A stretch of 64,000 nt of DNA from Burkholderiales bacterium (GTDB lineage: Bacteria > Pseudomonadota > Gammaproteobacteria > Burkholderiales > Casimicrobiaceae), in assembly GCA_020853025.1 (NCBI GenBank), contig JADYZP010000052.1:59371-123370 (forward strand), read 5' to 3'. Both the position numbers and the translations under genes were made by a program. Positions 28,674-38,815 of the stretch are shown here, piece after piece. Under the pieces are notes generated by a model, which searched no databases, was not told the DNA's origin, and worked only from the letters and a program-made list of their open reading frames with translations. Position 1 is the stretch's first letter. The number at the start of each line of letters is the position of its first letter.

Positions 28674-29903
28674 CTACAGGCCGAAGTCGTCGAACATGAT
28701 GCTCTCTCGCTCGACACCCAGATCCATCAGCATCCTGATCACCGCCTTGTTCATCACATCGGGGCCGCACAGGTAGTACTCAATGTCCTCGGGCGCCGGA
28801 TGCGCGTCCAGGTAGTGCTTGCGCAGCGCCTGGTGGCGCACGAGGCCGACCGGCCCCGTCCAGTTGTCCTCGGGTCGCGGCTCGGAGAGCACCAGGTGCC
28901 ATTCGAAGTTCGCATGCTCGGCCTGCAGGCGGTCGAAATCCTCGATGTAGAACGCCTCGGAGAGGTTGCGCGCCGAATACCAGAACGTCATCTTGCGCTT
29001 GCTGTGCAGTCGCAGAAGCTGGTCGAAGATGTGCGAACGCATCGGCGCCATGCCGGCGCCCGCGGCGACGAAACACATCTCGTTGTCGGTGTCGCGGGCA
29101 AAAAACTCGCCGTAGGGCCCGGACACGGTGACCGAGTCGCCGGTCTTCAGGCTGAACAACCACGAGCTCATCTTGCCCGGCGGGATATCCTCGCGGTACT
29201 CCGGCGCGAAAACGATGCGGATGGTGAACAGCAGCGTGCCTTTTTCCAGCGGGTAGCTCGCCAGCGAATAAGCGCGTTCGACCGGCTCGTCGACCACCGA
29301 GCGGAAGCGCCACAGATCAAAGCGGTCCCACTCTTCGCGAAACTCGGGGTCGATGTCGAAGTCGCGGAATGACAAGGCATGCGGCGGGCATTCGACCTGC
29401 ACGTAGCCGCCGGCACGAAACGGCACGTCCTCCCCTTCGGGAAGCGCCAGCTTCAGTTCCTTGATGAAGGTCGACACGTTGCGGTTCGACAGCACCGTGC
29501 ACTGCCACTTGCGCACGCTGAAAATCTCGGAAGGAAGCTCGATCTTCATGTCGCGCTTGACCTTGACCTGGCAGGCGAGCCTGTAGCCGCGCTTCGCCTC
29601 GCCCGGCGAGACGAATCCGGTCTCGGTCGGCAGCAGCGTGCCTCCGCCCTCGCGGACGACGACTTCGCAGGCGCCGCAGGTGCCGCGCCCGCCGCAGCCG
29701 GACGGGATGTAGATCTTCCGGCTCGCCAGCGCGTTGAGCAGCGTGGCACCCGCGGCGACCCTCAGCGCCTTGTCCGGGTCCTCGTTGACGACGATGCTGA
29801 CCTCGCCGCTGGCGACGAGCTTGCGGCGCGCACCGAGCAGCATGGCCACCAGCACCAGCACCACCGCGGTGAAGGTCACGACGCCGGTGACGATACTGAG
29901 CAT
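28674..29903 (-). CDS. nqrF: Na+-translocating NADH:quinone reductase subunit F
   Basis: 2Fe-2[17 protein letters not shown]-binding reductase domain, C-terminus MFDDFG. Confidence 0.95.
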   Translation of the reverse strand: MLSIVTGVVTFTAVVLVLVAMLLGARRKLVASGEVSIVVNEDPDKALRVAAGATLLNALASRKIYIPSGCGGRGTCGACEVVVREGGGTLLPTETGFVSPGEAKRGYRLACQVKVKRDMKIELPSEIFSVRKWQCTVLSNRNVSTFIKELKLALPEGEDVPFRAGGYVQVECPPHALSFRDFDIDPEFREEWDRFDLWRFRSVVDEPVERAYSLASYPLEKGTLLFTIRIVFAPEYREDIPPGKMSSWLFSLKTGDSVTVSGPYGEFFARDTDNEMCFVAAGAGMAPMRSHIFDQLLRLHSKRKMTFWYSARNLSEAFYIEDFDRLQAEHANFEWHLVLSEPRPEDNWTGPVGLVRHQALRKHYLDAHPAPEDIEYYLCGPDVMNKAVIRMLMDLGVERESIMFDDFGL

Positions 29904-30517
29904 TAGATCTGGATCCCGGAGAACATCATGAAGGCGAGCGACATCAGCCCGGTCGCGATGAAGGTGATACCGAGCCCACGCAGGCCGCCGGGAACGTTCG
30001 AGTACGTCATCCGCTCGCGAATGGCGGCGAGCGCGACCAGCGCGATCGCGAATCCCAGCCCCGAGCCGAAGCCGAAGACGACGCTCTCGGTGAAGGTGTA
30101 GTCGCGCTCCTGCATGAACAGCGACCCGCCGAGGATGACGCAATTCACCGCGATCAGCGGCAGGAATACGCCCAAGGTCGAATACAGTCCCGGCGCGAAG
30201 CGGTCGACCATCATCTCGACCACCTGCACGGCGGCAGCGATGGTCGCAATGAAGACGATGAAGGCGAGAAAGTTCAAGTTGACGCCGGCCAGCGCGGGGG
30301 ACAGCCAGCCGAGTGCGCCGTCGCTCAGCAGGTAGCGCAGCAGCAGGTTGTTGAGCGGCACCGTCAGCGTCTGCACGAAGACGACGGCGATGCCGAGGCC
30401 GAGCGCGGTCTCGACCTTCTTCGAGCAAGCCAGGTACGAGCACATGCCCAGGAAATAGACGAGCGCCATGTTCTCGAGGAATATCGAGCGCACGAGAAGG
30501 TTGGCGTAGTGTTCCAT
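29903..30517 (-). CDS. nqrE: Na+-NQR subunit E
   Basis: 204 aa polytopic, [16 protein letters not shown]; order in operon. Confidence 0.95.
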   Translation of the reverse strand: MEHYANLLVRSIFLENMALVYFLGMCSYLACSKKVETALGLGIAVVFVQTLTVPLNNLLLRYLLSDGALGWLSPALAGVNLNFLAFIVFIATIAAAVQVVEMMVDRFAPGLYSTLGVFLPLIAVNCVILGGSLFMQERDYTFTESVVFGFGSGLGFAIALVALAAIRERMTYSNVPGGLRGLGITFIATGLMSLAFMMFSGIQI

Positions 30518-30526
30518 CGTCGCGCC

Positions 30527-31171
30527 TCAATCCTTTTCCTGCAGCTCGGGCTTCCACTCGCGCAGCGCCCAGATCAGGAGGCCGACGATGAACAACGCCG
30601 AGGGTGCCAGCAGCATGAGGCCGTTGCCCTCGTACCAGCCACCGTCGCTGACGAGCGGCAGCACGGTGAAGCCAAGTACACGGCCCGCACCGGTCAGCTC
30701 GCGGACGAAGGCGACCAGCAGCAGCACCAGCGCATAGCCCAGCCCGTTGCCGACGCCGTCGAGGAACGACGGCCACGGCGGGTTCTGCATCGCGAAACCC
30801 TCGGCGCGGCCCATCACGATGCAGTTGGTGATGATCAGACCGACGAATACCGACAGCTCGAGCGAGAGCTCGAACAGATAGGCCTTCAGGAACTGGTCGA
30901 CCATGATCACCAGCGACGCGATGATCGCGAGCTGGACGATGATGCGGATGCTGCCCGGCGTGTAGTTGCGCACCAGGCTGACGGCGAGATTGGCCGCGGC
31001 GGCGACCAGGATGACGGCGGCGCCCATCACCAGCGCCTTGTCGATGCGTGTCGTCACCGCCAATGCCGAACAGATGCCGAGCACCTGCACGGCGATCGGG
31101 TTGTTGACCAGGATCGGCGTCAGCAGCACGCTGCGCGCCCGTGGCGGAAGCCATCTGTCGAGGACGCTCAA
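30527..31171 (-). CDS. nqrD: Na+-NQR subunit D
   Basis: [38 protein letters not shown] start overlapping the nqrC stop. Confidence 0.93.
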   Translation of the reverse strand: MSVLDRWLPPRARSVLLTPILVNNPIAVQVLGICSALAVTTRIDKALVMGAAVILVAAAANLAVSLVRNYTPGSIRIIVQLAIIASLVIMVDQFLKAYLFELSLELSVFVGLIITNCIVMGRAEGFAMQNPPWPSFLDGVGNGLGYALVLLLVAFVRELTGAGRVLGFTVLPLVSDGGWYEGNGLMLLAPSALFIVGLLIWALREWKPELQEKD

Positions 31172-31968
31172 GATGTGTCTCCTGCGCGAAAGCGTGCGAG
31201 ATAGCGGCCGTAGCCTTCGTCGGAGAGCCAGAATCCGACCAGACGCGATACGCCGTTGCTGGTGATCGTCGCGCCGGATATGGCGTCGATCCGGTGCGGA
31301 TCGGTCGCCGGCGGACCGACGGCACCCTTGACCACCGTCAGCTTCGGCTCCCAGCTGGCGTCGAAGGCCTGGCGACCAACCCACAGCGCCTGCCATTTCG
31401 GATTGCTGATTTCGCTGCCCAGGCCCGGAGTTTCCTTCTGGTCGTAGAAGGTGATGCCGCGAACGGTCCTGCCGTCACGGTCGAGCGCAAGGAAGCCGTA
31501 CATCATGCCCCACATGCCGATGCCTTCGATCGGCAGCACCACCTGCTCGACGGGTGCGTCCTTGCCGCCGGCACGGACCAGGTAGACGGCGCCGTAGGTG
31601 GGCAGGCGCGAGATCTTGGCGGCGTTCGGCGGTGCCGGGCGGCTCAACGCCGGGTCGTTGCGTACGCGGCGCTGGTCATAGGTCTCGACGTCGATCCTGC
31701 CTTCGGCCATGTACTCGCCGGAGGCCAGGTCGACCAGCCGGACCTCGATGTGGCGATCGAAGATCTTGCGCATTTCGGCGCCGGTGGGCGCTTCGTCGGG
31801 CCGCAGCAACCCGGCTGCGAGCAGCACGTTCTTCTGCCGGAACAGCCGCTGGTTCTCCTCCTGCCGCGATTGCAGTCCGACCGCGGATGCGGCCACCAGC
31901 AGCGCGCAGACGACACTGACAATGGCTGCGAAGCCGATCGTGTAGCGGGTCGAGTTGACGTCAGGCAC
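31168..31968 (-). CDS. nqrC: Na+-NQR subunit C
   Basis: FMN-attachment motif [11 protein letters not shown]; ~266 aa. Confidence 0.95.
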   Translation of the reverse strand: MPDVNSTRYTIGFAAIVSVVCALLVAASAVGLQSRQEENQRLFRQKNVLLAAGLLRPDEAPTGAEMRKIFDRHIEVRLVDLASGEYMAEGRIDVETYDQRRVRNDPALSRPAPPNAAKISRLPTYGAVYLVRAGGKDAPVEQVVLPIEGIGMWGMMYGFLALDRDGRTVRGITFYDQKETPGLGSEISNPKWQALWVGRQAFDASWEPKLTVVKGAVGPPATDPHRIDAISGATITSNGVSRLVGFWLSDEGYGRYLARFRAGDTS

Positions 31969-33187
31969 GGCGGCTCATCCGGCGCCGGATGTTGGCGCGG
32001 ATCATCGGATAGTCGATCAGCGGCGCCATCACGTTCATGAACAGGATCACCAGCATCATCGCCTCCGGATACGCCGGATTGACCGCGCGTATCAGCACGA
32101 CCAGGATGCCGATGCCGATACCGAAGATCCACTTGCCTCGATCGGTGAACGGCGAGGTCACCGGGTCGGTCGCCATGAACACGGTACCAAAGGCCCAGCC
32201 ACCGAGCACCATGTGCCACCAGAACGGCATGCCGAAATAGGGATTGGTCGCCGAGCCGATCAGGTTGAACGCGCCGGACATCGCGACGGTGCCGAGCGCC
32301 ACGCCAGCCATCGTCCGCCAGGAGCCGATGCCGGTGGCGATCAGCACCCCGGCGCCGATCAGGCAGGCAAGCGCCGAGGTCTCGCCCATCGACCCCGGTT
32401 CGAGTCCGACGAAGGCGTTCCACCACGACAGGTCGAGCTTGGCGAAGGGCAGGCCGGCGTGCCGCAATTGCGCGAGCAGCGTCGCTCCGGAGAAGCCGTC
32501 GATCGCGTGCGCCGGGTCGACCGCTGTCCATACCTTGTCGCCAGAGATCGCCGCCGGGTAGGCGAAAAAGAGGAATGCGCGCGCGGCCAGCGCCGGATTG
32601 ACGAAGTTCATCCCGGTGCCGCCAAAGACTTCCTTCGCCAGCACGACGCCGAAGCTGATGCCCAGCGCCGCCTGCCACAGCGGCGTCGTCGGCGGCAGGA
32701 TCAGCGGAAACAGGATTCCAGTGACAAAGAAGCCTTCGTTGACCTCGACGCGACGGACGATCGCGAACAGCAGCTCCCACGACAGCCCGACGGCCATGGT
32801 CACGATGTACAACGGCAGGAAATACAGCGCGCCGTGAATCGTGCAGGCGACGATGCTCTGCGGCGAATAGCCGACGCCGAGCGCGCGCAGCACGTCGTGC
32901 CGCCAGCCATCCTGCGTCGCCGCCTTCGCCACGTCGAGCGCGAGATTGGCCTGCAGCCCGGTGTTGTACATCGCCATGAACACGCAGGGCAGCGCGGCGA
33001 TGACGACCAGCATCATCATCCGCTTCAGGTCCAGGGCATCACGGACGTGCGCGCCGCCGGCGGTCACCGCTGCCGGCGTGTAGAAAAACGTGTCCGCCGC
33101 CTCCCACAGCGGATACAGGCGTTCAAAACGACCGCCCTTCTCGAAATGACGGCCGACACGGTCGAGCATGGCGCGGAAGGCACGCAC
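31961..33187 (-). CDS. nqrB: Na+-NQR subunit B
   Basis: Flavinylation motif GFSGATLL, polytopic; GTG start overlapping the nqrA stop. Confidence 0.93.
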   Translation of the reverse strand: MRAFRAMLDRVGRHFEKGGRFERLYPLWEAADTFFYTPAAVTAGGAHVRDALDLKRMMMLVVIAALPCVFMAMYNTGLQANLALDVAKAATQDGWRHDVLRALGVGYSPQSIVACTIHGALYFLPLYIVTMAVGLSWELLFAIVRRVEVNEGFFVTGILFPLILPPTTPLWQAALGISFGVVLAKEVFGGTGMNFVNPALAARAFLFFAYPAAISGDKVWTAVDPAHAIDGFSGATLLAQLRHAGLPFAKLDLSWWNAFVGLEPGSMGETSALACLIGAGVLIATGIGSWRTMAGVALGTVAMSGAFNLIGSATNPYFGMPFWWHMVLGGWAFGTVFMATDPVTSPFTDRGKWIFGIGIGILVVLIRAVNPAYPEAMMLVILFMNVMAPLIDYPMIRANIRRRMSRRA

Positions 33188-34554
33188 TAGACCTGCTCCT
33201 TCTCGATGCGCTCGAGCGCCTGCCGCAGGAGCGGGCCGTATTCGACCTTGCCCGGGCACACGAAGGTGCACAAGGCGAGGTCCTCCTCGTCCAGCTCCAG
33301 CGCGCCCAGCTCGGTGGCGCGCTGATCGTCACCCATCAGCAGCGCCCGCAACAGAAACGTCGGCATCACGTCGAGCGGCATCACGCGCTCGTAAGCACCG
33401 AGCGGCACCATCGCCCGTACGCCACCGTGGGTCGTTGTCGTCAGCGGCAGCGCAGACTTGCGCCGCAGCGCGCCGAGCACCACATTGAATACCGAGAACT
33501 TGTCGCGGCCCGGCGCAATCCAGCCGAAGAGTTCGCGTTGGTCGCCTTCGGGAACGACCGCCACCTGCAGGTGATAGCGGCCGAGATAGCCGGTCTCCGC
33601 GCCGCTGGCGGTGCGGCCATCGAGTGCTGAGCCCGAGATGACCCGTTGCCTGCCGGGCTCGATTTCTCCCGCCACCAGCGCGTCCAGCGCCGCGCCCATG
33701 CGCACCCGCAGGTGGCGCGGGCGGCGCGCGCCTGGGCCCGCCAGCGTGATCACGCGTTCGACGTCGAGCGTTCCGGTCGTCAGCAGGCGGCCGATCGCTG
33801 CCACGTCCTGGTAGCCGATGTGCCAGGCGACGCGATCCGCGGCGGCCGGCGCCAGCACTTCGATGTGCACACCCGGCGTTCCGGCCGGATGCGGTCCCGC
33901 GAACTGCGCGGCGACCACACGTTCGAGTTCGGGCACGGCGATGCCGGCACCGGCGGCCATGCACACATAGGTGTTTCCCGTAGTCAATTTTGCAAGCGCC
34001 TCGATTCCCTCCAGGAAATCTGCGCTGCGTTTCGCGAGCACGGCATCGACGGCCGGCGCGTGCGGGCGGGTGTCCATCGCAGTGACGAAAATGGCGTGCG
34101 GCGACGAGTCCGGCGCCGGCACATGCGAAAAGGGTCGCGTGCGCAGCGCCGTCCACAGTCCCGATTCGACCAGCAGCGCGCGGACCGCGTCGGCGGACAG
34201 CGCGGCCACCGGCGCACCGGTGTACGAAGCGAAGGCAAGCTGCGCCTGCGGGCCATCGTCCGCCGCGACGGCGACGACCACCGACGTCAGCATGCGCCGC
34301 GCACCGCGGTGAATCGCGCTCACCGTGCCGGCGGCGGGTGACGTGAAGCGCAGACCGGAACCCTTCTTGTCGTCGAAGAGCACGGATCCGCGCAATACGC
34401 GGTCGCCGACCTCCACGCGCAGGCTCGGCTTCAGCCCGATGTAATCGGCGCCGAGCAGCGCGACCGATTCCGGCCGCGGCGTGGCGTCAACGACGGGCAG
34501 CGGTGCCCCGGCCAGTGGAATGTCGAGTCCCTTGGTGACCTGATGGACCGACAC
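33187..34554 (-). CDS. nqrA: Na+-NQR subunit A
   Basis: VTKGLDIPLAGAP, GLKPSLRVEVGDRVLRG; first gene of nqr; GTG start. Confidence 0.94.
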   Translation of the reverse strand: MSVHQVTKGLDIPLAGAPLPVVDATPRPESVALLGADYIGLKPSLRVEVGDRVLRGSVLFDDKKGSGLRFTSPAAGTVSAIHRGARRMLTSVVVAVAADDGPQAQLAFASYTGAPVAALSADAVRALLVESGLWTALRTRPFSHVPAPDSSPHAIFVTAMDTRPHAPAVDAVLAKRSADFLEGIEALAKLTTGNTYVCMAAGAGIAVPELERVVAAQFAGPHPAGTPGVHIEVLAPAAADRVAWHIGYQDVAAIGRLLTTGTLDVERVITLAGPGARRPRHLRVRMGAALDALVAGEIEPGRQRVISGSALDGRTASGAETGYLGRYHLQVAVVPEGDQRELFGWIAPGRDKFSVFNVVLGALRRKSALPLTTTTHGGVRAMVPLGAYERVMPLDVMPTFLLRALLMGDDQRATELGALELDEEDLALCTFVCPGKVEYGPLLRQALERIEKEQV

Positions 34555-34702
34555 CGCGCAACCTCCCTCTCGTCCGATGACATCCTCCCGCGACACCCGG
34601 CACTCCTACCCGCAGGCCGGCGCACGGTCGCCTGTTTTGCAGGGCAGCTTAACGGGCCGGCCGCCGGAGAATGTTGATCGAGGGCAAAGCCGGCGCAGGC
34701 CT

Positions 34703-36748
34703 TCACCCCGCGCGCGGAGCCTCGTCGCTTGCCGTGCCATCGCGCTGCATCGCCATTGCCACCAGCTCCGCGATATCGCGCGTCTCGATGGCGCCGACAC
34801 GGTCAAGTGCGGAAATGCCGTCGGCGATCATGACCGCGCAATACGGACACGCGGTCGCGATCGTCGTCGGCGACAGCGGCAGCGCCTGCTCGACGCGCAG
34901 GACGTTGATCCGGCGGCCGATGGTCTCCTCGAGCCACATCCGACCACCGCCGGCACCGCAGCACATCGCCTTCTCGCGATGCAACGCAAACTCGAGCGGC
35001 GCGTCGGACACGAGCGCGCGCAGGATCCTGCGCGGCGCCTCGTATTCGCCGTTGTGGCGGCTCAGGTAGCAGGGCTCATGGTAGATGACGCGTTCGGGTC
35101 CCGGCACGAGCGTGAGGCGGCGCTCATCGAGCAGCTTCGCGATCAGCTGCGTGTGGTGCAGCACTTCGTAGCGACCGCCGAACTCCGGGTATTCGTTCTT
35201 CAGCGAATTGAACGCATGCGGGTCGCAAGCGACAATGCGGGTAACCCCGAGTTCGCGCAGCGTTCCTGCCAGAGCCTTCGCCGTTTCCTGGAACAGGAGC
35301 TCGTTGCCTGCGCGGCGCACGCATTCGCCGGTGGAGGTTTCGCGGGCGCCGAGGATGCCGAATTCGACGCCGGCCTGTTGCATGATCGCGACCAGCGCAC
35401 GCGCGATCCGCTGGCCGCGTGGATCGAAGGACGCCGCCGACCCCACGTAGAAGAGGTAGTCGAGTCGGGCGACGTCGCCGGCGTCGCGGACAATCGCGAC
35501 ATCCAGATCGCGCGCCCAGTCGCCGCGCGTGTCGGCGGCGAAGCCCCACGGATTGCTCTGCGCCTCGTAGGCGGCGAAGACCGCCTTCAACGCGTGCGGA
35601 AACTCGCCGTCCATCAGCACGCGGTGCTGGCGCATCCGGTAGAACTTCGGCAGGTGCTCGAGCTCGATCGGGCATGCGGCCTCGCAATAGCCGCAAGTCG
35701 TGCACGCCCACAACGTGTCGTCGCCGATGACGCTGGGCACCAGCGGCGGCAGCGAATCTTCGGCAGCGGGTGCCGCCAGGATCGTGCCGCGCTGTGCCAG
35801 CAGATGCTGCTTGACGCTGTCATTCACCTGCTTCAGCGACAATGGCTTGCCGGTGAGAAACGTCGGACAGGCGTCCTTGCAGCGGCCGCATTCGGTGCAG
35901 GTGAACGCATCGAGCCCCTCCTTCCACGTCAGATCACGTGCGCTGCGGACGCCGATGCGCATCGACTCGGCGTCGGCATCGTCGGCGTAGACGGCCTCGA
36001 GATCGACCGCAGGCACCGAGTTCGCTGGCCGCCCCCGATGAAAGTAGAGCACCGGCAGCGCGGTGACGATGTGGAAGTGTTCGCCGACCGGCAGCAGCAC
36101 CAGGAAAGCGAGCACGACGACGAGTTGCGTCCAGTAGGCAAGCTGGTAGCCCGTGTGCAGCGCAGCCGGCGACAATGTTGCGAATGCGGAAGCGATTGCC
36201 GATCCGGCGAAGGCGAAAGAGCGCTCGTGCCCGATGCCGGCATCGCTGTCGGCATGGAGCGCGAAGCGAAAGCCGTCGAAGGCCAGATCGCTGACCATGA
36301 TCGCCAGGATCAGCGACAGGATCAGGAGCGCCTCGCGGTTGGGCTCGAGTCTCGCTGGGCGCCGGACGTAGCGCCGCCAGAACGCATAGCCGAGCGCGGC
36401 CAGCACGGCGATTTCGATGCCGTCCTTCATGGCGGCGAACGCGCCACCGAACACTCCCGGGTAGGTGAAGGGCTCGTAATAGCCGATGGCGATCAATTGC
36501 AGCTTGCGGAGGAGCAGCCCCAGAAAACCCAGGAAGATGATCGTGTGCATGAGTCCGGGCTTCCAGTCGCGCGCGAGCATCCGCCGCTGCAGCAGGCCAT
36601 TGACGACGACAGCGGAGAGCCGCGACCAGGGCCGGTCGAAGCGGTTCTCGGGTGCCAGGCGCGCGACTATGGCCAGCTTGCGCGCGACAAGCCAGCCGAA
36701 CCCGGCGAAGGCGGCCAGCAGCAGCAGGCTGGTGGCGACCGGATTCAC
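34703..36748 (-). CDS. Membrane-bound HdrD/FadF-like Fe-S oxidoreductase (NarI-like TM + 2x[4Fe-4S] + two CCG domains)
   Basis: N-terminal TM helices, CTECGRCKDACP and CTTCGYCEAACP, CCG region HEPCYLSRHNG...MCCGAGGGRMWLEE. Confidence 0.85.
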   Translation of the reverse strand: MNPVATSLLLLAAFAGFGWLVARKLAIVARLAPENRFDRPWSRLSAVVVNGLLQRRMLARDWKPGLMHTIIFLGFLGLLLRKLQLIAIGYYEPFTYPGVFGGAFAAMKDGIEIAVLAALGYAFWRRYVRRPARLEPNREALLILSLILAIMVSDLAFDGFRFALHADSDAGIGHERSFAFAGSAIASAFATLSPAALHTGYQLAYWTQLVVVLAFLVLLPVGEHFHIVTALPVLYFHRGRPANSVPAVDLEAVYADDADAESMRIGVRSARDLTWKEGLDAFTCTECGRCKDACPTFLTGKPLSLKQVNDSVKQHLLAQRGTILAAPAAEDSLPPLVPSVIGDDTLWACTTCGYCEAACPIELEHLPKFYRMRQHRVLMDGEFPHALKAVFAAYEAQSNPWGFAADTRGDWARDLDVAIVRDAGDVARLDYLFYVGSAASFDPRGQRIARALVAIMQQAGVEFGILGARETSTGECVRRAGNELLFQETAKALAGTLRELGVTRIVACDPHAFNSLKNEYPEFGGRYEVLHHTQLIAKLLDERRLTLVPGPERVIYHEPCYLSRHNGEYEAPRRILRALVSDAPLEFALHREKAMCCGAGGGRMWLEETIGRRINVLRVEQALPLSPTTIATACPYCAVMIADGISALDRVGAIETRDIAELVAMAMQRDGTASDEAPRAG

Positions 36749-36885
36749 CGTGAATGCCCATCGCAGCGCGCGAAGTTGGCGCAGGCGCAGTGGATCGCGG
36801 TCGGTGCGCAGTACACTTGCCGCACGCACCCGCGGCGCGATGCACGCGAGCCACCATGGCGCGATGTACGCGAAGGAGACCCACG

Positions 36886-37365
36886 ATGACCAAGCAAACC
36901 CGGCTGGAAGTACTGCGGATGCACCCGTTCGTCGAGGAGTTCGCACCTGCGCACCTCGCGCGGCTGGAAGCGCTCGCCCGAGAAGTGCATTTCGTCCGCG
37001 ACCAGGTCGTCTTCCACGAAGGTGACGAATGTCACGACTTCTTTCTGCTCGTAAAAGGGCGCGTCGCGCTCGAAATCGAGGAGCCCGACCATACGCTGCG
37101 CGTGCAGACGTTGACCGGCGGCGACGAACTCGGTTGGTCGGCATTGCTGATGGGTCGAGGCAAGCACTTCCAGGCGCGTGCGCTGGAGGACGTCGAGGCG
37201 CTGGCCTTCGACGGCGCCGAACTGCTCGCCGCTTGCGGCGACGACACGGCCTTCGGCTATGCGCTGATGTACCGGATGCTGGGCATCGTCTCCGAGCGCC
37301 TGCAGGCAACGCGACTGCAGGTGCACGACATGTACTCGCCCGTCGCCAAGCGTGCTGGCAACTGA
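36886..37365 (+). CDS. Cyclic nucleotide-binding domain protein lacking an HTH
   Basis: HDFFLLVKGRVALEIEEPDHTLRVQTLTGGDELGWSALL; no DNA-binding domain. Confidence 0.8.
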   Translation: MTKQTRLEVLRMHPFVEEFAPAHLARLEALAREVHFVRDQVVFHEGDECHDFFLLVKGRVALEIEEPDHTLRVQTLTGGDELGWSALLMGRGKHFQARALEDVEALAFDGAELLAACGDDTAFGYALMYRMLGIVSERLQATRLQVHDMYSPVAKRAGN

Positions 37366-37410
37366 CGCGGCAACTGACGTATTCACGCGGCCCTCACGAT
37401 TGGCACGCAG

Positions 37411-38805
37411 CTAGACGCGGCCGATCACCCAGCCGGGAAACACGGCGAGCAGCAGCACCGGAATCAGGCAGACGAGGCTGGTCACGACGGCCGCGCCGCG
37501 ATCCTGCCGCGCGCCCGCGGCAGCCTCCCCGGGACTCATGAACATGAGCTGGATCACGCGCAAGTAGAAGTAGATGCCCAGGTAGCTGCCGACCAGACCC
37601 AGCACCGCGTACGTCGTGTAACCGGCGGCCATCACGTTCTTGAAGACCAGGAACTTGGCGATGAACCCCGGCAGCGGCGGGATTCCCGCCAGCGACAGCA
37701 TCGCGATGCCGATCATCAGCGCGCCGAAGCGATCGCGGTGGAACAGCCCCGCCAGCCGGTCGAGGCGATCGCGCGACGCGTCGTCGCTACCGCGCGGCAG
37801 ACCGGCAAAGGCGAGCAGGTTCATAAGTCCGTAGACGACGACGTAGAACAGTACCGCCTGGTAGCGGCCAGGACCATCACCGAGGAGCGCGTAGTACAGG
37901 AAGCCGGCGTGGGCAATCGACGAATAGGCGATCATCCGCCGGAAGCTCGTCTGCCGCATGGCGGCGAGATTGCCCCAGACGATCGACGCCAGCGGCAGGA
38001 TCGCGAAAGCATCCACGAGCGTGCCTGACAGCGGTGCCGCGCCGACGATGCGCAGCACGGCGAGCAGGATCGCCGCCTTGACGATGGTCGCCATGAAGGC
38101 GGTGACCGGCACACTCGCGCCTTCGTAGGCATCGGGTGCCCAGGCATGGAAGGGAACCACCGCCGCCTTGATGAAAAAGGCGATCATCAGCAGTATCAGT
38201 GCCGCAATCGCCATCGGGTCGGGCACGACCATCGCCGCAGTGAACGAAGACAGCGACAGCGATCCGCTACCGCCATAGAGCAACGCCACCGCCAGCAGGA
38301 AGGTGGCGGTGGCGGTGCCGCCCAGCACCAGGTATTTGAGCGCCGCCTCGAGACTTCGCGTGCGCGCATGCCCATGCGCCATCAGCACCAGCACGTAGAC
38401 CGGCAGCGACAGCAATTCGAGTCCCAGGAACACCGTGAGAAAGCTGTCGGCGGAGAGGAGCAGGCAGGCACCGTAGAGCGATGACAGCAGCAGCACGTGA
38501 TAGGGAACGTTGTTGCCGAAGTCGTCGCGCGAAAGCAGCAGCACCGGCAGCGCCAGTGCCAGTACCACCGACTTGGCAAGCGAACTTTCCGGATCGGTCG
38601 AAAACTCGCCCGGAAACGGATGGGCGACGTAACCCGTTGCGTAGAGCAGCACGGCGGCACAGGCCGCGGCGGCCACGAAGAACAGCGCCAGGGTCGTCGC
38701 CCCGCGCGGCCTCGACACGACGATTTCCACGAGCAAAAGGACGACGATTCCGAGCAGCAGAATGTTCTCCGACGCGAGCGCCGTGGCGATGGTGAGCCAG
38801 TTCAT
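37411..38805 (-). CDS. nuoN: NADH-quinone oxidoreductase subunit N
   Basis: Proton-pumping Q_oxidored domain; order. Confidence 0.94.
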   Translation of the reverse strand: MNWLTIATALASENILLLGIVVLLLVEIVVSRPRGATTLALFFVAAAACAAVLLYATGYVAHPFPGEFSTDPESSLAKSVVLALALPVLLLSRDDFGNNVPYHVLLLSSLYGACLLLSADSFLTVFLGLELLSLPVYVLVLMAHGHARTRSLEAALKYLVLGGTATATFLLAVALLYGGSGSLSLSSFTAAMVVPDPMAIAALILLMIAFFIKAAVVPFHAWAPDAYEGASVPVTAFMATIVKAAILLAVLRIVGAAPLSGTLVDAFAILPLASIVWGNLAAMRQTSFRRMIAYSSIAHAGFLYYALLGDGPGRYQAVLFYVVVYGLMNLLAFAGLPRGSDDASRDRLDRLAGLFHRDRFGALMIGIAMLSLAGIPPLPGFIAKFLVFKNVMAAGYTTYAVLGLVGSYLGIYFYLRVIQLMFMSPGEAAAGARQDRGAAVVTSLVCLIPVLLLAVFPGWVIGRV

Positions 38806-38815
38806 CGCGGCAGCC

